A DNA stretch of 64,000 bases from Mytilisepta virgata (taxonomy: Eukaryota; Mollusca; Bivalvia; Mytilida; Mytilidae), in the NCBI GenBank assembly GCA_028015205.1, contig CM051519.1:78141539-78205538 (forward strand), read 5' to 3'. The notes under the pieces were generated by a model that had not been told where the DNA came from, did no database searches, and saw only the letters and a list, made by a program, of their open reading frames with translations. Made by a program: the position numbers and the translations under genes. This document shows positions 35,701 to 47,700 of this stretch, piece after piece (the stretch's first letter is position 1; every line of letters begins with the position of its first letter).

Positions 35701-38700
35701 TAACAATACATTGATTTCTATGGGAGACAACTCATATGTACCAAAAAATGGGGAATGTATCTACTTTGAAAAATGTGAATTATTATTATTTATGAAATTT
35801 GACTTTTGGGACAATTTTTGTCCTTTATTTGATAGTATTGAATGTTGTGCAATTGACATTTTCTCCATACCCTTACTTTTTCATATTTACAATATAAATT
35901 TTGTTGCATCAACACCTTTAAGGGACCTAGGAGTTCAATTGCCTGGTTTTAAATCTTCTAATTTCACGATCTGAATCTAAAACTATAAATTCAAGAATGT
36001 TATTCCCCTTTACAAGTAAGAGGACCAGTTGGAGCTAAGGACAGTTTTTAATCACTATTTATTTGTGCAGATGTGGGGTTTATATGAATTTAAGAAATTT
36101 TGCTTCCCACAAATAGAAACCTGATATCAAATTTGACTATAAAGTTAAAAGTGTGAGAATGTTCTAAATTGATATCAGCTGGTATTAATGAATACATGTA
36201 AAGAAAAAAAATCCAATGGAATTACAGATTTTAATTCAAATTTGTAAAACTTGAAAAGGTTTTCTTAAAAAGGGTGTAGCTCCATGGAATGGAAACTTCA
36301 ATAAGGGACTTACAGTTAAAGATATCCACTGAATATAATAGACCAAAGATCTGTTATATATGAAGAACAAATGGTTGTATTTATAGTGCATTAATCTATC
36401 TTCAGTTTTAAATTTCATAATTGTGACAATTGTTACCATTGTTGAATGGATTTTACAGAGTATAAAGAAATTGGCACAAAATAATATGTATTGCTTGTTA
36501 TGCCCCTCCTGTTAGGCAGGCTGGGTACATACTGGAAATATGGAAATTATTGAGATGTTTTTATTATTGCGAAAATTGCGATCAGTTTAGGATTGCAATA
36601 TTAAAAACTTGCATTATTAATGCATATTTTCATGTCCGATTTATTCTAGATTTGTCTTTTTTTATTTGCATTTGTAAGTTTCTGGTCTTTGAAATCTGGA
36701 GACAGGTTAATTGGTAGATACTTAATTGTATAGTTATTGTTTTGGCTGCAATTGTATATATAATAACATTCTGAATTCTAATATTTTTGAAACCATTAAT
36801 TAAAACGATCAGTTAATAAAACTTCCATCTTCAAGTTTTACAGTAATTAAACCTCGCAATTTTGCCTGGCATAGAAGAATCGCAATAATAAATGCACGCA
36901 AAAATTTTCAAATTAACTGTAGTTCCTCGGTCTTTGCATCCATCCTTCCGTACGTATGTCCGTACAAGGTTAAGGTTCAGGTTTAAGGTAGTTTATCATG
37001 AAGGAGTTATGGTATCATAATGAAACTTTGTACATGAATAGCTTGTAATATAAACAGCAGTATTTTGGTGCGAAACAGATGCTGTGACCTTGAGGTCATA
37101 GGTCATCGACTTTGAATTTCTTTATGGAATTTCAATATTAGAATCCAGGTTAAGGTTCAGGTTTACAGTAGTTTTTCATGAATGAGTTATGGTATCATCC
37201 TGAAACTTTGTACATGGATAGCTTGTGATATGAACAGCAGCATTTTGATGTGAAATAGATGCTGTGACCTTAAGGTCATCAACTTTTTATTTCTTTATGG
37301 AATTTCAATATTAGAATTCATGTTAAGGTTCAGGTTGAAGGTAGTTCGGAAGGTCGCGGGTTCGATCCCCGGCCAGGTCAAACCAAAGACATTAAAATTG
37401 GTATTTGCTGCTTCTCCGCCAAGCACGCGGCATCTAGGAGTAAGAGCAAAGACGGGTCGGCTCGGAGTCAGTATAATGTGTCAGAGTGAGGTGATATGCC
37501 TTCCTGCGGACAGTTACCTCGTGAGCTAGCACATTAAAAATCTGACTTAGCGTGTCGGTCTAGTACAAAGCAAGGATCATACTCATTATCATATCAACAT
37601 GTTCTCGTCCTGATATGCACCTGGTTGCCACTGGACGTTTAACAATAATTCATCCATCCATCCATTGGCAGGGTATGTAGTGTCCATTGGACACATATAT
37701 ACTTGTTTTTGTATTAAAATTAAATATGTTGTCTGTAATTTTAGCTAGAATGTATGGCTACTTTAAGAGAATTGGTAAAAAAAGTCAACTGGGAAATTGG
37801 CTTGAAGGCATGGGAACAAGTATTTACATTTAAATATCCAATCAAAGCTAGACCTGATATAGTACCAGACATACTTGGAGAAGCTGTCTTATCATCTAGA
37901 ATACATAAACCACAAAAGGGGGATAATTTGGGAAAAAAATCTAAAAGGCAAAAAAGACGGGAAAAGAAAGAGCAAAAGAAAGCTGAGAGACAAAAACTTC
38001 TGGAGGAAAAGACTGCTGAGAAATCTGATAGTGAAATTCTAAGTACAAATGATTCAAATAATGCAGCTGAAAGACCTTTTGATTCAAATTTACAGAAATA
38101 CAATGATACTGAAGGTATGACTGACAGAGTTAAGCGAACTGACAGTCATCATGACTCTGACAGTATGTCAGACAGACTTCAGCAATCTGACAGTACAGTC
38201 AGTACTACTGATAATTTAAGTACAGTTACATGTAGCTCTGACACAGACAAAAAAGAAACAGGAGAATCTGTTAGTGGTAAAGATAAACTGGAATCAGATC
38301 TAGAACCAAAACCTAAGAAGCCTAAACTTACAGAACACAGTCCTGATAAACCTGCATTCAGAGTTACATGTCATAGGTCAGGAGAAAATCATCCTTTTGA
38401 CTCTATGGGAGCACAGAGTAATTTTGGAGGTGCCATCTATAACTACTTTAAGTGGAATGTTTCAATGAAAGAATTTGATATAGAAGTTATGTTGTATATT
38501 GATAATAATGATGTTCGGGTTGGTCTAGCACTTACCAAAGAAAGTTTACACAGAAGAAACACTACAGCTTTTGGTCCAACAACTTTAAGACCAACTATAG
38601 CATATAATATGCTTAGGTAAGCAGTTTTATATTGATTACATCAATCAGTATTTCAGAAATTCAACTTATTTAAGTTTACATTCATTTACATTTCCTGAAT

Positions 38701-41700
38701 CAGTTTATTGAATATTTTACTTTCAGTGTTTTTTTAATGAATAAGCAAAATGTATTAAATGCACGCCCTCTTAGATTATAAAAACTTAATAATCCATTGA
38801 ATAAATAAAACTTTTAACATTTTACAATATGTATTTTTTTCAAATTAATCATATATTACAATTTATTCAATTTGGCAGGATGTGCAGGATCCAACCAGGG
38901 GAGGTTATTTGTGATCCAATGTGTGGTAGTGGTGTCATTCCTATACAGGTAGCTTATTTTTCTGTTTTAATCTATATACAGTAAAACCTGCTTTCAAGGA
39001 AACCTCTGTACAGCAATCACTGCCTACCAAGGGCCTATGAAGATATCCTATTTTTTTTTAAAAAACTTGAAAAATTATTCCTTGTTGCTTGGGGTCCGTG
39101 GTGGCTGAGTAGTCGAGTGTTGTAGTTAGTTGGTATAACTACCACTGATCAATAGCCTGTCGACACTGAGTTCATGAGTTCAGCTCATAGCAAGGTTTAT
39201 TCGATTGAAAAGTATTTCCAGTTTCCCTTTAATTGGTCAGTGGTACTCTCTGTGTTTTCCGTCTTCCTCCATCAATAAAAACTGGCCAAAATGGTGGAAA
39301 GTTTGTGTAAAGTGCCATTAAATCAATTGCAATCCATCATTGTTCCTTTGGTAAATTTTATACAAAATTTTGGCAATATCCTTACTTTTCTCTCTCTGTT
39401 ATTATCTTTATTTTTGTGAATGGTTGTTTGAATACCTGTTTATCAGTCTCATGACTTTAAAAAAGTGAAAGATTAATCATAGAATTTTTCAAAAAATTAT
39501 GTCTTATTGAAAAAGTCCTAACATCAGATGATAGCATTTAAACTGTCAAATAAGGAACAACGTTAATGGTTGTGGCTTTGGGATTTGTAATTTAGATATA
39601 AAATCTAACTGAAATGAACAAGGTTTATAATTTGCTGCTCTTTATCTTAAAAACAAAATAGTGATATGACAAAAAATAACAGATGCTTCATTTCAGGATC
39701 ACAGAGTTGAGTACTATTTGTTTGTTTTTATTTAGCTCACCTTAGGGAAAGGTCAGTTGCCCCTGCTAGTATTTGCACCAAACTTGTAAGCAAGATGAAG
39801 CATTGGTATATCTGTTGACTGTCATCCCATGGTGTGTCAATCTATCAAGCATTGTTTTAAATATTTTTTTTGAACAGGCCATACAACGAATTAAAACTTT
39901 GGTATGCTCACTGTCTGTTATTATGTTTCACTGCCCCACTGATGAAATTTAAAGGGATAGATAAACCTAAGAAAACAAATGAACAAAATAGTATTTAAAG
40001 ATCTCTTCAACTACATGTATACAGACACAGATTGGAAAAACTTGCTTGACATTATTTAAACTTTGTCTTAAGCTGTCAGTGCCAAGATGTTTAGAAAATA
40101 TTCTTCTAATTTCATTTTCACAATTATGTTCAAAAATTTTGACTGATTTACATGGGCATCCTTAATTAAAGTGGAGATTTGGAAAAGATGCAATTTAATA
40201 TTTCCCTTCTAACTATGAAATTTGGGACTTGAATGCTTTGTGTTTGGTTCTAATCTGAAAATATAAAGGCAATTGAGTGGGTGCTTTTCAAGTAGTCTAC
40301 CAGCCAGTCTTGACAAAGAATAGAAAATTTATGAAAAGAAAATTGCCGTGACATGTCTCCAAAAAAATGACTAATATTTTAAAAATATACATAAATTTAG
40401 AACAAAAAATATAGAAAAATATTCTATAATTGCAAATTGACAGAGTACATTTTGTACATGTATGTCCAACACAGTTTTGAAGTTTTCAGTAAAACAAACA
40501 TATTTTTCACGTATATATTAGCACCTTCATTAAAATTTAACACCAAAGAGTAGCAAACTGACCACCCAGTTCAAAATCTTAATTTATTGACCAAATATGG
40601 ACCTTAAGTGAAAATGAATATTAATGTTGTTGAAATATTTGACATTTGATTTAAAAACCTGTTAATTAAGTGCTAGACTTTACTTTAATGGTGATACAGT
40701 GTAGAAACCATACAAATCTTCATTTAAAAATTGTTGTGCCATAGAGATGTAAATAAAAAGAGATTTTTTTAATTTTCAGGTCTTGTTATAATCTGTTTTA
40801 GAAGTAATAACATATTGTAATAAAATGCTCCGCTGGGCGCAGCTTGATACGACCGCAGAGGTCGAACCCTGAACAGTTGTATCAAAGAACCCCCATAATT
40901 CAATTTTTAATGAAATCAAACAAAGTTTCATTTTGGACGTTAAGGACCCTTAATGTGGTTAAATTTAAACACAAGGCCCAAAATCCAAAAATCTAAATAC
41001 ACAGTTAGATTCAGGATATCAAAGAACCCCATATATTCAATTTTTGTTAAAATCAAACAAAGAGTGATTTTGGACCCTGATTTGTACCAACTTAATACTG
41101 GGCCCATAATCAAAAATCTAAATACATGTTTAGATTCAGCATATCAAAGAACCCCAAGTTTGGACCCCGATTTGGACCAACTTGAAAACTGGGCCCATAA
41201 TCAAAAAACTAAGTACATGTTTAGATTCAGCATATCAAAGAACCCCAAGAATTCAATTTTTGTTAAAATCAAACTAAGTTTAATTTTGGACCCTTTGGAC
41301 CTTAATGTAGACCAATTTGAAAACGGGACCAAAAATTAAGAATCTAAATATATGGTTAGATTCGGCATATCAAAGAATCCCAATAGTTCAATTTTTGATG
41401 ATTCAATTTTTGATGAAATCAAATAAAGTTCAATTTTGGACCCTTTAAAGTTCAATGTGGACCAATTTGATAACTGGTCCCAAATATCAATTTCTTGCTA
41501 TTGCACAATACTGTGCAATTGATTATTTCTTGCTATTGCACAATACTGTGCAATTGAAAATTTCTTGCTATTGCACAATACTTATTATAATAATTTACAC
41601 ATCCTGTTATGTGTGTATCTCTTGCCTTATCATTATTATTTGCTTTTATATATAAATCAGAAATTTAATAATAAAGTTTTTGGCAAATTTCCAATATACA

Positions 41701-44700
41701 TAATTTAAAAGCAGTTTAGGTGAGATAAACAAAAAAGCTTCATCAGCAACATTTTAATTTTTATATTTGCAAATTTCAAATGAAGTTCATTAAACTAAAG
41801 TTATTGGCAAATTTCCAATGGAATTTATTAATAATACAGTTTTTGGCAAATTTCCAATATAAATAATTTAAAAGCAGTTTAGGTGAGATATTCAAATGAG
41901 TTTCAATTACCAACCTTACACTGCCTTTTAAATTATGTTTTGTACTTAAGTAATTGTCAATTAACCTGAAATCTAAATACATGGTAAGATTCAGCATATC
42001 GAAGAACCCCGTATATTCAATTTTTGTTGAAATCAAACAAAGTTTAATTTTGGACCCCGATTTGGACCAACTTGAAAACTGGGCCCATAATATAAAAACT
42101 AAGTACATGTTTAGATTCAGCATTTCAAAGAACCCCAAGAATTCAATTTTTGTTAAAATCAAACTAAGTTTAATTTTGGACCCTTTGGACCTTAATGTAG
42201 ACCAATTTGAAAACGGGACCAAAAATTAAGAATCTTAATACACGGTTAGATTTAGCATATCAAAGAACCCCAATAGTTCAATTTTCTATGAAATCAAACA
42301 AAGTTTAATTTTGGACCCTTTTGGCCCCTAATTCCTAAACTGTTGGGACCAAAACTCCCAAAAACAATCCCAACCTTCCTTTTGTGGTCATAAACCTTGT
42401 TCATAGATTTCTATTTACTTGTACTAGAGTTATTGTGCGAAAACCAAGAAAGATGCCTATTGGGCCCTTCTTTGGCCCCTTATTCTTAAACTGTTGGGAC
42501 CAAAACTCCCAAAATCAATCCCAACCTTCCTTTTGTGGTCATAAACCTTGTGTTTAAATTTCATAGATTTCTATTAACTTATACTAAAGTTATAGTGGGA
42601 AAACCAAATGTCTTCGGACGACGACGCCAACGTCATACCAATATAAATAATATACAACTGCAAATGTATGCCCGGAAGCTAAGTACTCTAAATTTGGAAA
42701 TGAAGACAGTATTTCATTTTTGCTGAGGATGTGGTTTTGGGACCCTACATAGATAACCTTTGGAAATGTAGGGAACTTTACACCAAGATTTTCCCCTATT
42801 CACAAGCCCTAAATTAGATGAGAGGAAGTTGTTAAAGAAGGTAAATTAAAAGCTAGTAAAGAGACAAAACATTGATGCAATACATATATTAACATGGCCA
42901 CAAGGGAGTACATTTTGTACATGTATGTCCAACACAGTTTTGAAGTTTTCAGTAAAACAAACATATATTTTTCACGTATATATTAGCACCTTCATTAAAA
43001 TTTAACACCAAAGAGTAGCAAACTGACCACCCAGTTCAAAATCTTAATTTATTGACCAAATATGCACCTTAAGTGAAAATGAATATTAATGTTGTTGAAA
43101 TATTTGACATTTGATCTAAAAACCTGTTAATTAAGTGCTAGACTTTACTTTAATGGTGATACAGTGTAGAAAACATACAAATCTTCATTTAAAAATTGTT
43201 GTGCCATAGAGATGTAAATAAAAAGAGATTTTTGTAATTTTTATACGACTGCAAAATTTTTGCGGTCGTATATTGGTATGACGTTGGTGTCGTCGTCGTC
43301 GTCCGAAGACATTTGATTCTCGCACTATAACTTTAGTATAAGTTAATAGAAATCTATGAAATTTAAACACAAGGTTTATGACCACAAAAGGAAGGTTGGG
43401 ATTGTTTTTGGGAGTTTTGGTCCCAACAGTTTAGGAATTAGGTTCCAAAAAAGGGCCCAATAAGCATTTTTCTTGGTTTTCGCACAATACATTGTAACTC
43501 TAGTATAAGTAAATAGAATTCTATGAAATTTAAACACAAGATTTATGACCACAAAAGGAAGGTTGGGATTGTTTTTGGGAGTTTTGGTTCCTACAGTTTA
43601 GGAATTAGGGGCTAAAAAAGGGCCCAAATAAACATTTTTCTTGGTTTTTGCACAATAACTTTAGTATAAGTAAATAGAAATCTATGAAATTTAAACACAA
43701 GGTTTATGACCACAAAAAGAAGGTTGGGATTGCTTTTGGGAGTTTTGGTCCCAACATTTTAGGAATTAGGGGCCAAAAGGGTCCAAAATTAAATTTTGTT
43801 TGATTTCATCGAAAATTGAACTATTGGGGTTCTTTGATATGCCGAATCTAACCGTGTATTAAGATTCTTAATTTTTGGTCCCGTTTTCAAATTGGTCTAC
43901 ATTAAGGTCCAAAGGGTCCAAAATTAAACTTAGTTTGATTTTAACAAAAATTGAATTCTTGGGGTTCTTTGATATGCTGAATCTAAACATGTACTTAGTT
44001 TTTTTTATTATGGGCCCAGTTTTCAAGTTGGTCCAAATCGGGGTCCAAAATTAAACTTTGTTTGATTTCAACAAAAATTGAATATATGGGGTTCTTCGAT
44101 ATGCTGAATCTAACCATGTATTTAGATTTTTGATATTTGGGCCCGGTTATCAAATTGGTCCACATTGAGGTTTAGAGGGTCCAAAATTGAACTTTATTTG
44201 ATTTCATCAAAAATTGAATTCTTGGGGTTCTTTGATATGCTGAATCTAACCATGTATTTAGATTTTTGATATTGGAATACCACAAAGGGATGGTAAGAAT
44301 TGTCTTTGGGAGTTATGGCTCAAACCGTCAAGGAATAAGGTGCAAAAAAGGGGGGAAAAGGGTTTCCAGGTTAATGGACAATTACTTAAGTACAAAACAT
44401 AATTTAAAAGGCAGTGTAAGATTTGTAATTGAAACTCATTTGAATATCTCACCTAAACTGCTTTTAAATTATTTATATTGGAAATTTGCCAAAAACTTTA
44501 TTATTAATAAATTCCATTGGAAATTTGCCAGGAACTTTAGTTTAATGAACTTCATTTGAAATTTGCCAATATAAAATGTTGCTGATGAAGCTTTTTTGTT
44601 TATCTCACCTAAACTGCTTTTAAATTATGTATATTGGAAATTTGCCAAAAACTTTATTATTAAATTTCTGATTTATATATAAAAGCAAATAAGAATGATA

Positions 44701-47700
44701 AGGCAAGAGATACACACAAAACAGGATGTGTAAATTATTATAATAAGTATTGTGCAATAGCAAGAAATTTTCAATTGCACAATATTGTGCAATAGCAAGA
44801 AATCTTCAATTGCACAGTATTGCGCAATAGCAAGAAATCTTCAATTGCACAGTATTGTGCAATAGCAAGAAATTGATATTTGGGCCCGGTTATCAAATTG
44901 GTCCTAATTGAGGTTTAAAGGGTCCAAAATTGAACTTTATTTGATTTCATCAAAAACTGAATCATCAAAAATTGAACTATTGGGGTTCTTTGATATGCCG
45001 AATCTAACCGTGTATTTAGATTCTTAATTTTTGGTCCCGTTTTCAAATTGGTCTACAGTAAGGTCCAAAGGGTCCAAAATTAAACTTAGTTTGATTTTAA
45101 CAAAAATTGAATTCTTGGGGTTCTTTGATATGCTGAATCTAAACATGTATTTAGTTTTTTTATTATGGGCCCAGTTTTCAAGTTGGTCCAAATCAGGGTC
45201 CAAACTTAGGGTTCTTTGATATGCTGAATCTAAACATGTATTTAGATTTTTGATTATGGGCCCAGTATTAAGTTGGTACAAATCAGGGTCCAAAATCACT
45301 CTTTGTTTGATTTTAACAAAAATTGAATATATGGGGTTCTTTGATATCCTGAATCTAACTGTGTATTTAGATTTTTGGATTTTGGGCCTTGTGTTTAAAT
45401 TTATCCACACTGAGGTCCTTAACGTCCAAAATGAAACTTTGTTTGATTTCATTAAAAATTGAATTATGGGGGTTCTTTGATACAACTGTTCAGGGTTCGA
45501 CCTCTGCGGTCGTATCAAGCTGCGCCCAGCGGAGCATTTTATTAGGTTTTGTTATAATCTGTTTTAGAAATAATAACATATTGTAATAAAATATTCGTAT
45601 GTAGCTTTGAGTTACCTCCCCTATTTGAAAACCTTGTTATGACACATTTTCTGTAATCAATTTATCTCAAGACTAACATTATGTCACTTCATATCCTGTG
45701 ATGGATAAGAATAAATATAGTGGATATATTCAATGTGCATACAACAGAAGTTCAATCAAAGGAACAGTGTTGTTGTTCTTCATCTTCAAGTCATAAAATA
45801 TAATCTAAAATCTCAGTGCTGGTTCAAGATAGCTCCTAGCCAAGGTTTGAGTGGATTTTTTGTTAAATATCCATTACAAATGAAAGTCACAGCTTTGCAA
45901 TTCAAACTTTGCACATATGCAAAGCAATATGAACAAATTACACACAATAACCATTAGCCATGCTTTTTTTATTTTAAAAATCTGATCAAAAGTTTGTATT
46001 TCTTTTTTTAACCATTTTGAGAACGTTTTCAGAATTTTAAACTGCTTGTACTTTTGAGAAGAAATGAATTAAAATACAATAAATGTTTAATGAAGCAGCT
46101 GTGAGATTAAACCAATTACATTATTTGATTTCCGTGACCAGAATAAAGTATTCTGTTTCTGTTTTCCTGTCTTTATAGGTAGAAAGCATGACTTTTATAT
46201 GTTCTGTTATGAAAAAAAACACTACTGACGACCATGTTAGACGGAATCTTCCTACTGGCTGAAACATGAGTAGCAAAACATGATACAAACAATATTAAAT
46301 CTATTGATTTTAACAGCTACAAATTGTCATTTAACAGTGACTTAAGACTTGAAGATTAACAAAAAATCTTCTGTTAAAGAGAAAACTGTCATTCCGGGGT
46401 TCTATTTTCCAATAAGTATATGGATTTTATCATAAATTGTCTGAGAGTGTTGAACTATTGAAAGCATCATTATCTATACATCAGTTAATAGCAGTAAATA
46501 AAATAACATGACATTGATTATTCAATTTAATCATTTTATAGGGAAAGGGTAAAACGATATTTGACTTTTATTAAGATTTATGAGTTGAAAATTATCTTAT
46601 TAACTAAATGTTAATGTATCATTGGTTTTAATAGAATCGTATTTTTATTTTATTTTCTATTTTATATCTCCATGGGAGAAATTTTATAAAAAAAGGAATG
46701 GATTTTTATGTTCATTTTATGTAACATAGAGATGAAACAAGATATTGGTTGAATGTTGATGAGACAATTCAGAAACAGAATTAGAAAAGTACAAAATAAA
46801 GGTCACAACAGAATTTCTGAAATAAAACTATATTCAATGGGTTCGTTTCATGTAAGGGGGTTAAACTGGAGTTGAACTTTGGTAGCTCGAACTAGGATCA
46901 CTCAATGCAAATGGACATACATGTTAGATGCAGATATATGTACATATAAACAATGCGCAGTGTTACAAAGAAATCACCATATGTATATATACAGACATCT
47001 TATAAAAGAACCTTTATGTAAACTGTAGGATGTCAATTTTTAGATCTGTCAAATTCAGAATCTAATGAAAAGTCAACAATGAAATGTCAAAATTTTCTTA
47101 GGCAGCCATTGATTGGCCAGAAAGTATACACATATGTGGAGAACTTGTACACAGAGCCATCAACAGGACGATTGAAAACATTGAATATGTCAACAAGTTA
47201 CAGGTAGAGAAGGAAAAGTATGTTATGGAATTTCTTTAGACTTAGCATGTTTTAAAAATAGGTACTATTTGGGTTTTCTTCACTCAAAGAGCTCAAAGAA
47301 CCATTTTTTTCTGTATTTTCTATACAAGTAAAACTACTAATCAATGTATGCCAGAAAGCTAAGTACTGTAAATTTGGAAATGAAGACAGTATTTCATTTT
47401 TGCTGAGGGTGTGGTTTTGGGACCTTAGATAGACAACCCTTGGAAATGAAGGACCTTTACTCCAAGATTTTCCTCTATTCACAAGCCTTAAATTAGATGA
47501 GAGGAAGTTGTTAAAGAAGGTAAACTGAAAGCTAGTAAAGAGACAAACAATTGATGCAATACATGTATTAATGTGGCCACAGGGGAATGGACGAAGATAA
47601 TAAAAAGATACATTTTGTTTTTGCTATTTATATTCTGTTACAAATATACAATTGATCTCACAAAATTTTTGTAACAAATCTACACTAGGATCTACGAAAT

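Noticed and set aside
35612..35974. 120-codon plus-strand ORF in THUMPD3 intron 2
   Set aside because: Low-complexity, AT-driven sequence, no recognisable domain, no fitting splice sites, and THUMPD3 joins cleanly from exon 2 to exon 3 without it.
37359..37369. tRNA gene at the box B GGTTCGATCCC
   Set aside because: No box A, no cloverleaf upstream, and a SINE-type body with a CATC tail downstream.
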